From DATARH01 sp035534855 (lineage in GTDB: Bacteria > Pseudomonadota > Alphaproteobacteria > ATCC43930 > CGMCC-115725), in the NCBI GenBank assembly GCA_035534855.1, contig DATLRD010000014.1:62001-126000 (forward strand): a DNA stretch of 64,000 nucleotides, given 5' to 3'. The position numbers and the translations under genes were made by a program. Position 1 is the stretch's first letter; the number at the start of each line of letters is the position of its first letter. Shown here piece after piece: positions 16,436 through 24,750 of this stretch. The notes under the pieces are model-generated. The model was given only the letters and a program-made list of their open reading frames with translations, was not told the DNA's origin and made no database searches.

Positions 16436-17212
16436 ATGAGCGGTCACCCTGTTCCAATGGTCGGCATTCCGGCCTGTGTCCGCACCATTCACGAACGCCC
16501 CTTTCACACCGCGGCCGATCGCTATGCCTGTGCGATCGTCGATGCCACCGGCTGCGTGCCGATCATCATTCCGGCGATCGGCGATCGGCTCGATTTCGCC
16601 GCGCTGCTCGACCGGCTCGACGGGTTGTTGCTGACGGGCAGCCCGTCGAACGTACAGCCCGATCATTACGGCGGCCCGCTGATCGAGGGCATCCTGCACG
16701 ACCCGCACCGCGACGCGACGACGTTGCCGCTGATCCGCGAGGCGGTGCGCCGCGACATGCCGGTGCTGGCGATCTGCCGTGGCATCCAGGAGCTTAACGT
16801 CGCACTCGGCGGCACGCTGCACCAGCGCGTCCACGAGCTTCCCGGCGCTCTCAACCATCGCTCGCCACACGGGCCGATGCCGGCCGACGCGCGCTACGGA
16901 CCGGCGCACAGCGTTATTCTCACTCCGGACGGGGTGCTTGCCCGGCTGGCCGGCGCCAGCGAGATCATGGTCAATTCGCTGCACGGCCAGGGGATCGACC
17001 GGCCGGCGCCCGACCTGATCGTCGAAGCGATGGCGCCCGACGGGCTGGTCGAGGCGGTCAGCCACCGCACCGCGCGGTTCGTCGTCGGCGTGCAGTGGCA
17101 TCCGGAGTACAAGCCGCTGGAAAACCCGGTTGGCCGCGCGCTTTTCGAGGCGTTCGGGCGGGCGGTGCATGGCCCGGCGGCGGAGATTTCGGCCAAGCGC
17201 CGCGCTGCCTGA
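16436..17212 (+). CDS. Class-I glutamine amidotransferase / gamma-glutamyl-GABA hydrolase-like (peptidase C26)
   Basis: This 258-residue cytoplasmic hydrolase resembles PuuD, which cleaves gamma-glutamyl-gamma-aminobutyrate in putrescine breakdown. The nucleophile is Cys114 in AICRGIQELNVALGG, and the His222-Glu224 pair sits in VQWHPEY. The early segment VGIPACVRTIHE and LLLTGSPSNVQPDHYGG are characteristic of the group. The gene starts 9 bases after the lolA stop, so it is probably cotranscribed. Other gamma-glutamyl amides are possible substrates; no other putrescine genes are seen here. Confidence 0.88.
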   Translation: MSGHPVPMVGIPACVRTIHERPFHTAADRYACAIVDATGCVPIIIPAIGDRLDFAALLDRLDGLLLTGSPSNVQPDHYGGPLIEGILHDPHRDATTLPLIREAVRRDMPVLAICRGIQELNVALGGTLHQRVHELPGALNHRSPHGPMPADARYGPAHSVILTPDGVLARLAGASEIMVNSLHGQGIDRPAPDLIVEAMAPDGLVEAVSHRTARFVVGVQWHPEYKPLENPVGRALFEAFGRAVHGPAAEISAKRRAA

Positions 17213-17356
17213 GCAGTGCCTGTTGGCCACTGTGGGTGAACGCTGGCGCGGGGTAAACGTCGCCAAAATTCCCGCATGCGTTTTTGCTGCAGGCACATGC
17301 GTGAATCGCATTTTTGTAATCGCAGAGTTATCCCCATTTTTCCGAATCAGAAGCGG

Positions 17357-17375
17357 AGAGAGTGAATAACTCTCT
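17357..17375 (+). terminator. Weak hairpin terminator after the amidotransferase gene
   Basis: AGAGAGT and ACTCTCT form a seven-base-pair stem with loop GAATA, followed by TTATAAA. The stem is modest and the tail is short, but it is correctly placed, 145 bases after the stop of the lolA-C26 transcript. Confidence 0.4.
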
Positions 17376-17435
17376 TTATAAACCGGCCCCGTCTCCCCTG
17401 CGGGTCCGGATTTCCCCCAACGCTTCTGACAAGTA

Positions 17436-17464
17436 GGCGCCCGGTCTCCCCCCGACCGGGCGCC
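17436..17464 (+). terminator. Strong GC-rich hairpin, probable terminator
   Basis: GGCGCCCGGTC and its exact reverse complement form an 11-bp stem with a loop of C-rich bases, followed by GCCATTTCT. The stem is very stable; the T-run is poor, so termination would be Rho-assisted or partial. It isolates the exonuclease gene from upstream transcription. Confidence 0.5.
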
Positions 17465-17565
17465 GCCATTTCTGGGGCTCCCCTGTGGAGAAAGCAGCGG
17501 TTGCCGCGGCGGCCAGCGTCGTGGTTTAGATGCGCCCTGCCCGCTCTCCTGCCGCTGGTCACCCG

Positions 17566-18366
17566 ATGCCTCTGCGCCTTGCCACCTGGAACATCAATTC
17601 GGTCCGCCTGCGCGTCGACCTTGTCTGCCGGCTGATCGACGAGGTGCGCCCGGATGTGCTGTGCCTGCAGGAGACCAAGACGCCGAGCGAGCTGTTTCCG
17701 CGCGAGGCGTGCGAGGCGCTCGGCTTCGACCACCTGCTGACCTACGGCATGAAGGGGTATAACGGCGTCGCGATCCTGTCGCGGCTGCCGTTCACGACGA
17801 CCGTGACGCGCGACTGGTGCGCCCGCGTCGATTGCCGCCACGCCACCGTCGAGCTGCCCGGCGACATCGAATTGCACAACATCTACGTGCCGGCCGGCGG
17901 CGACATTCCCGACCCCGAAGCCAACCCCAAATTCGCCCACAAGCTGCAGTTTCTCGACGAGCTGACCGCGTGGTTTGCGGCCGAGCGCGGCGGCGGCGGG
18001 CGCCGCATGATCGCGGTCGGCGACCTCAACATCGCGCCGCTCGAAACCGACGTGTGGTCGCACAAGCAGCTGCTGACCGTGGTCAGCCATACCCCGGTCG
18101 AGGTCGAGCGCCTCGCCCGGCTGCAGCAGGCCGGCGGGTTTGTCGACGCGGTGCGCCATTTCGTGCCGCCCGACGAGCGGCTTTACACCTGGTGGAGCTA
18201 TCGCAACCGCGACTGGGCCGCCTCAAACCGCGGCCGCCGCCTCGACCATGTCTGGGTGACGCCGCCGCTGGTCGGCGCGCTCAGGGCGGCGCGGGTGCAC
18301 CGCGATATCCGCGGCTGGGACAAGGCCTCGGACCACGTGCCGGTAGTGGTCGATTTCGACCTGTAG
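17566..18366 (+). CDS. xth: Exodeoxyribonuclease III
   Basis: This 266-residue enzyme has the exonuclease III/AP-endonuclease (DNase I-like) fold and acts in base-excision repair at abasic sites. Family signatures are TWNINSVR at the start, CLQETKTPSELFP with the metal-binding Glu, KGYNGVAILSR, VGDLNIAPLETDVW with the catalytic Asp-Asn, and the terminal DKASDHVPVVVDF with the catalytic His. The start at 17566 begins the protein at MPLRLATWN; an upstream in-frame ATG at 17530 would add 12 residues of low-information sequence and cannot be excluded. It is convergent with the methyltransferase gene. Confidence 0.93.
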   Translation: MPLRLATWNINSVRLRVDLVCRLIDEVRPDVLCLQETKTPSELFPREACEALGFDHLLTYGMKGYNGVAILSRLPFTTTVTRDWCARVDCRHATVELPGDIELHNIYVPAGGDIPDPEANPKFAHKLQFLDELTAWFAAERGGGGRRMIAVGDLNIAPLETDVWSHKQLLTVVSHTPVEVERLARLQQAGGFVDAVRHFVPPDERLYTWWSYRNRDWAASNRGRRLDHVWVTPPLVGALRAARVHRDIRGWDKASDHVPVVVDFDL

Positions 18367-18372
18367 GGCGGA

Positions 18373-18861
18373 TCAGCGCCGGCGATAGAGGTGATAGCGG
18401 CCGGGCGCGACGCCATCGGGCAGCACCAGCGACTCCAACTCCGCCGCGTCCATCACCGGGTCGCTGACCAGCACCCCCCCGGCGCATAGCAGCGGCAGGA
18501 TCAGCGGCAGCAGCGTCGCGGCCAGTTCGCGGTTGGCTGTGGCGTCGCCGGTGCCGGCGTCGCAATGGGCCAGCGCCACCCGCCCGGCGAGCCACGGCCG
18601 CGCCGCCGCCAGCGTCTCGCGCATGTCGCCGAGGATCAGCCGGTCGGCCGGCGGCACGCTATCGGGGTGGGCCGCGACCTCCCGCTCGCAGACATAGATG
18701 TCGCGGCCCGGCAGAATTTCGCGCAGGTGGTCGTAAGTGCGGCCGTTGCCGAGCCCGAGTTCGAGCACGTCCCCGTCGATCCCGGCAATCAGCGTCGCGG
18801 CCTGGCCGAGGCAGGCGCGCTGCGCTTCAAGCCGGCGGATGAAGCTGTCGAGCCGGCTCAT
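18373..18861 (-). CDS. Small class-I SAM-dependent methyltransferase-like protein
   Basis: This 162-residue protein has a Rossmann-type AdoMet site, DVLELGLGNGRTYDHLRE, near residue 30, then ILPGRDIYVCEREVAAHP, the acidic second-strand region. It is short for a methyltransferase, lacking a large substrate cap. It is the last gene of the leftward operon and overlaps the cyclic-nucleotide-binding gene by four bases (ATGA). The substrate is unknown. Position next to the ABC-like protein and opposite the glycosyltransferases suggests a role in lipid or glycan modification, which is inference only. Confidence 0.75.
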   Translation of the reverse strand: MSRLDSFIRRLEAQRACLGQAATLIAGIDGDVLELGLGNGRTYDHLREILPGRDIYVCEREVAAHPDSVPPADRLILGDMRETLAAARPWLAGRVALAHCDAGTGDATANRELAATLLPLILPLLCAGGVLVSDPVMDAAELESLVLPDGVAPGRYHLYRRR

Positions 18862-19337
18862 GCCGCCGGAGCGCCTTCGCGCAGCCGGCGGACCTCGGTG
18901 GTGGCGATGCGGAGCTGGTTGTTGGTGGCTTCGAGGCGGTGCGCCAATTCCTGCATGATCGACACGGCCATGCTGGGAAATTCGCGCACCATGCGCAGAA
19001 ACGGCTCCTTGGCGATGCGCAGCGCGACGAGGCGCCCCTTGGCGCGGACCGTGGCGTTGCGCGGCGCGTTGCACAGGATCGCGATCTCGCCGAAGATTTC
19101 GTTGGCGTGCAGCGTGGCGACGGTGAACGGCCCGGCCGGCCCTTCGAGCACGACCTCGGCCTCGCCCTCGATGATCAGATAGGCCGCGTCGGCCGGATCG
19201 CCCTGACGCACGACGCTTTTCTGGTCGTCAAACCCGACACGCTGGCTCATGAATGCGAGCAGCTTGAGCTTTGCCGGTTCGATCTCGGCAAAAAACGGCA
19301 CCCGGCGAAGCAGCTCGAACTCCTGCTGCAGACTCAC
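18858..19337 (-). CDS. Stand-alone cyclic-nucleotide-binding domain protein
   Basis: This 159-residue protein consists of a single cNMP-binding (CRP-like) beta-roll with no DNA-binding domain after it. The phosphate-binding cassette reads FGEIAILCNAPRNATVRA (residues 82-99), keeping Glu84 and Arg93 that normally contact the ribose and cyclic phosphate. The C-terminal part is an amphipathic helix (SIMQELAHRLEATNNQLRIATTEVRRL) suited to dimerisation or docking. It lies 57 bases after the pseudo-ABC gene and overlaps the methyltransferase gene. I infer that it is a regulatory subunit of the ABC-like protein; in related proteins I recall the same domain fused at the C-terminus. Confidence 0.85.
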   Translation of the reverse strand: MSLQQEFELLRRVPFFAEIEPAKLKLLAFMSQRVGFDDQKSVVRQGDPADAAYLIIEGEAEVVLEGPAGPFTVATLHANEIFGEIAILCNAPRNATVRAKGRLVALRIAKEPFLRMVREFPSMAVSIMQELAHRLEATNNQLRIATTEVRRLREGAPAA

Positions 19338-19394
19338 CTCCGGCCTCCCTCCCTTAGCCCGCTATTGGTATCGGCGGCGCGGGCTTGCATTGAG

Positions 19395-22181
19395 TTACTC
19401 CGCCGCCATAAGCAATGTCGTCAGTGAGTCCTTGTGGTCAAGCTCGGCGAAGCTGCCCTGTTCCTGCAGCTTGCCGGCGCTCATCACCAGCACCCGGTCG
19501 AAATTGCGCGCCAGGCTGGCGCGATGCAGCGCCCAGACAAGGCCCCGGCCGGCCATTTCCTCGCGCAGTCCCTGGGTTACCTTGCCCTGGGCCTGGCCGT
19601 CGAGCGCCGAGGTCGCTTCGCCGAGGATCAAGAGGTCGGGCCGCTTCAGCACGGCGCGGGCGATTGCCGCCAGCTGGCGCTGGGCCAGTGACAGGCGCGA
19701 GCCGGCGGTGCCGACATTGTAATCGAGCCCGACCCCGACCACCGCCGGGCGCAGCGACAGCGCGCCGAGCACCTCGGACAGCACCTCGGGGATGCGCGTC
19801 GTCGCGTCGGCCTCGCCATAGGCGATCTTGCCGAACAGGATGTTGTCCTGCAGCGAGGCGGCGGCGTTGTACTCGTCGGGATCGAAAAACGCGATCTCGC
19901 CGCGCATCTCGTCGGGCAGGGTATCATGAAACACGCGTCGCGCTTCGAGCAGGCGCTGCTGCATCGCCTCGTCGAGCACGTCGAGGCGGTGGCGCGCGGC
20001 GATCAGCTTGAACGGCAGCGACAGCAGCTTGCGGCGCTGGTCGCGGGCCAGCGCGGCGGCCGGCTTGCTGTCGACGGCGCCGAGGATCGCGGCGAATTCG
20101 GGAATGTCGTTCGCGCTGATAAAGCTGTACTGCTCGAAGAATTCGTGCCCGGGCGGCAGATCGGCAAAGATTTCCAGCATCGTCGCCGCCACGCGACGGC
20201 CGACGTCGACCAGGTCGTCGGTAAGCCCGACCTTGTCGAGCACCTGCAGCACGACGATGTTATCCGCCAGCGAATCGAACTCGAAGGCCGGGCCGATTGG
20301 AGTACCGAACAGCAGGTTTTCGGCGACCGAGGCATTCGAATTGAAGCGCCCGAGATCGTAGGTCTCGACCAGGTTGGTGATGTTGTCGGCGACGAGGCGA
20401 TCGGCGAGCGCACGGCGGCCATCGAGAAGCCGCTCGGCGAGCCCGGGGTGGAGCGTCGGGTCGACCCGCCCGCGCAGCCCGAACTCATAGACATCGGCCT
20501 CGAAATCCAGCCGCGTCAGCACCTCGCTGACGCGCAGCTCCAGCTCGGAATCGTTGGCGACCCCGGCGCTGCGGTAATCTACCCAGTCGGCGTACAGGTC
20601 GAAATCGATGTTGCCCGACCGGCGCGCCTCTTCGAGCTGACGCTGGCGGCGGCGGGCCACCGCCTCGTCCGGATAGGCCGCCGGCGCCACCGGCCGGTGG
20701 CGCAGCCCGAGCAGCAGGTTTTCCCGCAGCGTGCCGGTAAACAGGTAGGGCGTCGCGCTGACATAGCCGATACGCCGGCCGATCACCGCGACCGGCAGCC
20801 CGGCCAGGTCCAACCCGCCGATCGCGATGCGTCCGCTGGTCGGGCGCACCAGCCGCCCCAGCATCAGCGCCAGTTCGGCCTTGCCGCTGCCGCTCTGGCC
20901 GATGATCGCGGCATGCTCGTCGAGGCCCAGGGTAAAGCTGACATTATCCACCACGCGGCTCTTGTCGTCTTCGGCCAGCGACAGGTTGGCGACCGACAGC
21001 TCGCCGGTGAACGGCGCGATCGTCTCGGGCTCGTCGAGCAGCAGCGCGGGGTCGACCATGCCGAGCGGCTGGAACTGCTCGACGATCTGGTCATAGGTGA
21101 TCCGGGTATTTTCCTTGTTCTGGTAGAAATCGAGCAGTTCCTTCCACGGCGAGGCCAGATCCTTGTAGGCGGCGAGCACTGCGACCAGCGCGCCGACCGA
21201 CAGATTGCCCCGGATCACCAGGTATCCGCCGATCGAGAAGAAGAAGAACGGCGTCAGCTGTCCGATGAAGTTGTTGAGGAATTTGACGAAAAACTTGCGG
21301 CGATAGATCTCGAAACGGATGTCGTAGATCGTGCCCATGATGTGGGCGAAATCGGTCAGCTGCAGCTTGACGTTGTCGTTGGCCTGGATCTCGCCGATCC
21401 CGGCGGCGGCTTCCTGCACCCGGTCGGCAACCTGGCGTACCGTGCGCACCCGGCGCTTGCCGAGCGCGTTGACCTTGCGCTGCAGCTTTGGGATCACGTA
21501 GCCCTGGATCGGGTACAGCGCCACCGCCGCGGCGCCGAGCAGCGGGTCCTGCAGAAACATGAAGACGATGATCGTCAGCAGCTGCCCGCCCTGGAACAGC
21601 GGCAGCACAAAGGCGTCGCCGATGAACCCGCCGAGCGGTTCGCATTCGACCGTGATCATCGGGATGATCTGGGCCGACGAGGTTTTCTGGAAATAGGTGA
21701 TCGGAAAGCGCAGCAGCCGCAGGTAAAGCGAATAGCGGAAACGCCGTAGCATCCGTTCGCCGAGTTGGCCCTTGAATGTGTTTATATAGTATTTAAATCC
21801 ACCGTTTATGAAGACCATTGCGAGAAACATCGTACACAGAACCATCAGATACGGGATCTGATTCAGCGGAATTCCGATAAAATATTGGGGAAAATGCTCT
21901 CCTTTGATCGCTTTATTTATTATTGTCTTAGGAAGATCGAGCGAGTAATAGAGAAATGGGAATGACGCAAGGGTCAGCAACAGCAGCATGATCTGCTGCC
22001 GCAGGCTGTATTTGAGGATGAAGCGATAGATCGTCGGTTCGAGGTCGCCGCCTTCCGGTGCCGGCACCGGGGCTGGCGGGGCTTCGGCGCGCGGCTGGGC
22101 ACGCCGCAGCCCGATCCGGGCCAGCCGGCGCGGCCGCGGCGCGTCGTCGGCCGGGGCGGCGACCGCCGCCAGTGCCTTCAT
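19395..22181 (-). CDS. ABC-exporter-like protein with split, degenerate ATPase domain
   Basis: A 928-residue inner-membrane protein with a type-I ABC-exporter transmembrane domain (residues about 50-340) and one nucleotide-binding domain interrupted by some 280 extra residues. Walker A is GQSGSGKA (428-435), with Ala where Ser/Thr should bind Mg. The Q-loop Gln is replaced (YVSATP, Ala476). The signature is LSLAQ (830-834) instead of LSGGQ, and Walker B is LLILGEATSALD, with Gly854 in place of the Asp. The catalytic Glu855 and the H-loop His886 remain. The post-Q-loop helix recurs three times: GTLRENLLLGL (483), ASVAENLLFGT (617) and ASLQDNILFGK (775). The ATG at 22181 has AGGGG nine bases upstream. 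It probably binds nucleotide poorly or not at all, so regulated or ATP-independent action is possible. Confidence 0.85.
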   Translation of the reverse strand: MKALAAVAAPADDAPRPRRLARIGLRRAQPRAEAPPAPVPAPEGGDLEPTIYRFILKYSLRQQIMLLLLTLASFPFLYYSLDLPKTIINKAIKGEHFPQYFIGIPLNQIPYLMVLCTMFLAMVFINGGFKYYINTFKGQLGERMLRRFRYSLYLRLLRFPITYFQKTSSAQIIPMITVECEPLGGFIGDAFVLPLFQGGQLLTIIVFMFLQDPLLGAAAVALYPIQGYVIPKLQRKVNALGKRRVRTVRQVADRVQEAAAGIGEIQANDNVKLQLTDFAHIMGTIYDIRFEIYRRKFFVKFLNNFIGQLTPFFFFSIGGYLVIRGNLSVGALVAVLAAYKDLASPWKELLDFYQNKENTRITYDQIVEQFQPLGMVDPALLLDEPETIAPFTGELSVANLSLAEDDKSRVVDNVSFTLGLDEHAAIIGQSGSGKAELALMLGRLVRPTSGRIAIGGLDLAGLPVAVIGRRIGYVSATPYLFTGTLRENLLLGLRHRPVAPAAYPDEAVARRRQRQLEEARRSGNIDFDLYADWVDYRSAGVANDSELELRVSEVLTRLDFEADVYEFGLRGRVDPTLHPGLAERLLDGRRALADRLVADNITNLVETYDLGRFNSNASVAENLLFGTPIGPAFEFDSLADNIVVLQVLDKVGLTDDLVDVGRRVAATMLEIFADLPPGHEFFEQYSFISANDIPEFAAILGAVDSKPAAALARDQRRKLLSLPFKLIAARHRLDVLDEAMQQRLLEARRVFHDTLPDEMRGEIAFFDPDEYNAAASLQDNILFGKIAYGEADATTRIPEVLSEVLGALSLRPAVVGVGLDYNVGTAGSRLSLAQRQLAAIARAVLKRPDLLILGEATSALDGQAQGKVTQGLREEMAGRGLVWALHRASLARNFDRVLVMSAGKLQEQGSFAELDHKDSLTTLLMAAE

Positions 22182-22268
22182 TCTTGAGCCCCTAGACAAA
22201 AGAACATTTCGCCGCTTTCGTCGCGTGTTGTATTAGTTCGCGCGGCCGACAGGCAAGGGAGGCGCGGT

Positions 22269-23483
22269 GTGGGCCGTCGCCGGGACCATCAGCGGGCGCT
22301 GATTTATAGTCACGATACATTCGGTCTCGGCCATCTCCGCCGCTGCCGGGCAATAGCGCATTCGCTCGTCGAGGCGATCCCTTCGCTGTCGGTGATGATC
22401 CTATCGGGATCGCCGATCATCGGCAGCTTCGATTTTCGCTCCCGCGTCGATTTCGTACGGATTCCCGGCGTAATCAAGCTGCGCAACGGCGAATATGTGT
22501 CGCTGAATCTCCATATCGATATCGAGGAGACGCTGGCGCTGCGCTCGTCGATCATCCGTCATACGGCAGATATCTTCGACCCCGACATCCTGATCGTCGA
22601 CAAGGAGCCGCTGGGGCTGCGCGGCGAGGTACGCCCGGCGCTCGACCTGTTGAAGGATCGGGGCACGCCGCTGGTGCTCGGGCTGCGCGACGTGATGGAC
22701 GACCCGCTGGCGCTCGAAAGCGAGTGGGCGCGCAAGAACGCGATCCCGGCCCTGAGCAAGTATTACGACGAAATATGGGTCTACGGGCTGCCGCAGATCT
22801 GCGACCCGCTCGCCGGGCTCGCCATCCCGGCGAGCGTGCGGCGGCGCATCGTCTATACCGGCTATCTGCGGCGCCACGCGCCGGCGGGCGATCCGGCAAC
22901 GCCGATTGAGGACGATTTCCTGCTGGTGACGCCGGGCGGCGGCGGCGACGGCGAGGGGCTGATCGACTGGGTTCTGGCGGCCTACGAGCACGATCCCGGC
23001 GGGCTGATGCCGGCGGTTATCGTGTTCGGGCCGTTTATGCTGCCCGATCGTCAGGCGGCGTTTGCCGCGCGCGCCGCGCACCTCCCCAAGGTGCGCACGC
23101 TGATCTTCGACACGCGGCTCGAAACGCTGATCAAGCGCGCGACCGCGGTGGTCGCGATGGGCGGTTACAACACGTTCTGCGAGATCCTGTCGTTCGACAA
23201 GCCGGCGCTCATCGTGCCGCGCACCAAGCCGCGGCTTGAGCAGTTCATCCGCGCCAGCCGAGCGGCCGAATTGGGCCTCGTCTCGATGCTGACTGACGAG
23301 GACGACCGCGACCCGGCGATCATGGCGGCGGCGCTGCTGCAATTGCCCCAGCAGAATCGGCCGTCCGACGTGGTGGTGCCGGGGTTGCTCGACGGCATGG
23401 AGAATGTCGATCGCCTCGCCGCCAAGTGGCTCGCCTATGACCGGCAGGCGCGGCTGCGGCTCGGTGCGCGGCGCAAGGCATGA
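22269..23483 (+). CDS. COG4671-like glycosyltransferase
   Basis: This 404-residue GT-B fold protein resembles the MurG-like COG4671 group of predicted glycosyltransferases. The N-terminal domain begins RALIYSHDTFGLGHLRRCRAIAHSL, where the GxGHLRR loop binds the acceptor. The C-terminal donor-sugar site includes TPGGGGDGEGL and the nucleotide-binding VVAMGGYNTFCEILSFDKPALIVPR. The GTG start has GGGAGG seven bases upstream. It is the first gene of a long rightward operon and stands only 87 bases from the divergent pseudo-ABC gene. A second member of the same family is at 26432, so two related transfers in one pathway are likely. Confidence 0.87.
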   Translation: MGRRRDHQRALIYSHDTFGLGHLRRCRAIAHSLVEAIPSLSVMILSGSPIIGSFDFRSRVDFVRIPGVIKLRNGEYVSLNLHIDIEETLALRSSIIRHTADIFDPDILIVDKEPLGLRGEVRPALDLLKDRGTPLVLGLRDVMDDPLALESEWARKNAIPALSKYYDEIWVYGLPQICDPLAGLAIPASVRRRIVYTGYLRRHAPAGDPATPIEDDFLLVTPGGGGDGEGLIDWVLAAYEHDPGGLMPAVIVFGPFMLPDRQAAFAARAAHLPKVRTLIFDTRLETLIKRATAVVAMGGYNTFCEILSFDKPALIVPRTKPRLEQFIRASRAAELGLVSMLTDEDDRDPAIMAAALLQLPQQNRPSDVVVPGLLDGMENVDRLAAKWLAYDRQARLRLGARRKA

Positions 23484-24748
23484 GCCCGCCGCCGGCACCG
23501 GGCCGTGTCGCCTTTGTCCTGAAGGGCTATCCGCGGCTGTCGGAAACCTTTATCGCGCAGGAGATCGCGGCGCTCGAAGCGCGCGGGCTCGACATCCTGA
23601 TCGTGTCGCTGCGTCGCCCAACCGATACCACGGTCCACCCGGTGCACCGCGCGATCCGCGCCGCGCTGCTCTATCTGCCGGAATACCTCTATGAGGCGCC
23701 GCTGCGGGTGTGGCGCGGCTGGCGGCGGGCGCGGCTGCTGCCGGGTTACCGCGCGGCGCGGCGCGCGTTTGTTGCCGATCTGTGGCGCGACCGCACACCA
23801 AACCGGGTGCGCCGCTTTGGCCAAGCGCTGGTGCTGGCCGCCGAAATGCCCGGCGATATCGGCCGCCTGCACGCTCATTTCCTGCACACCCCGGCCTCGG
23901 TGACCCGCTATGCGGCGACGATGCGCGGCCTCGGCTGGAGCGTCTCGGCGCACGCCAAGGACATCTGGACCACCCCGGAGTGGGAGAAGCGCGAAAAGCT
24001 CGCCGCGGCGCAATGGGCGGTCACCTGCACCGCTGTCGGGCATCGGCATCTCGCGGGCCTCGCCGACCGGCCCGAGGCGGTGGCGCTGTGCTATCACGGG
24101 CTGGCGCTCGATCGCTTCCCGCCGGCGCCGCCGGGTGCGCCCGGCCCCGACGGCAGCGACCCGGCGCGGCCGGTGACGATCCTCTCGGTTGGTCGCGCGG
24201 TCGAGAAAAAGGGGTACGAGGACCTGCTCGCCGTGCTGGCGCTGCTGCCGCCGGCGCTGGCGTGGCGCTTCGTCCATATCGGCGGCGGGGCGCTGGCCGG
24301 CAGGCTGCGCGAAAAGGCGGCCCGGCTCGGGCTCGCCGGCCGCATCGAATGGCGCGGCGCCCGGCCGCAGCCCGAGGTGCTGGCCGCCTACCGCGAGGCC
24401 GATTTGTTCGTGCTGGCGGCGAAGGTGGCAGCCGATGGCGATCGCGACGGGCTGCCCAACGTGCTGGTCGAGGCGCAGAGCCAGCGCCTTGCCTGTATCG
24501 CCACAGACCTGTCGGGCATTCCCGAGCTAATCCGCGACGAGGTTAGCGGCGTGCTGGTGCCGCCCGGCGACAGCGCCGCGCTGGCCGCGGCGCTGTCGGG
24601 GCTGATCGCCGACCCGGCGCGGCGCGCACGGCTCGGCGCCGCGGGTGAGGCGCGGACCCGCGCCGAATTCGACCTCGCGACCGGAATCGATGTGCTTGCG
24701 GCGCGTTTCGGCCTGCCGCCCGAGCCGCGCCGGCTCGCCGCGGAGTAA
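23480..24748 (+). CDS. GT4-family glycosyltransferase
   Basis: This 422-residue GT-B retaining glycosyltransferase begins VAFVLKGYPRLSETFIAQEI, typical of sugar transferases in exopolysaccharide clusters. The donor site lies in the C-terminal half: SVGRAVEKKGYEDLL, then DRDGLPNVLVEAQSQRLACIATD, containing the E-x7-E-like motif of family GT4. The start overlaps the previous gene by four bases (ATGA). The donor sugar cannot be assigned. Confidence 0.9.
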   Translation: MSPPPAPGRVAFVLKGYPRLSETFIAQEIAALEARGLDILIVSLRRPTDTTVHPVHRAIRAALLYLPEYLYEAPLRVWRGWRRARLLPGYRAARRAFVADLWRDRTPNRVRRFGQALVLAAEMPGDIGRLHAHFLHTPASVTRYAATMRGLGWSVSAHAKDIWTTPEWEKREKLAAAQWAVTCTAVGHRHLAGLADRPEAVALCYHGLALDRFPPAPPGAPGPDGSDPARPVTILSVGRAVEKKGYEDLLAVLALLPPALAWRFVHIGGGALAGRLREKAARLGLAGRIEWRGARPQPEVLAAYREADLFVLAAKVAADGDRDGLPNVLVEAQSQRLACIATDLSGIPELIRDEVSGVLVPPGDSAALAAALSGLIADPARRARLGAAGEARTRAEFDLATGIDVLAARFGLPPEPRRLAAE

Positions 24749-24750
24749 CG

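Larger units (their letters stand above)
17213..17565. other. Intergenic region with two hairpins
   Basis: This 353-base gap has an AT-rich centre (17285-17385) unlike the surrounding DNA, a TTATCCCCA nonamer at about 17327 that is one base off the DnaA-box consensus, and two hairpins listed separately. No gene or tRNA was recognised. Confidence 0.45.

Noticed and set aside
17320..17340. TTATCCCCA as a DnaA box and possible replication origin
   Set aside because: There is a single imperfect box with no cluster, no AT-rich unwinding element of typical length, and no dnaA or repA gene nearby.
19926..21749. 607-codon plus-strand frame opposite the pseudo-ABC gene
   Set aside because: It consists of antisense-type sequence without domain signatures, whereas the minus-strand protein has clear ABC features.
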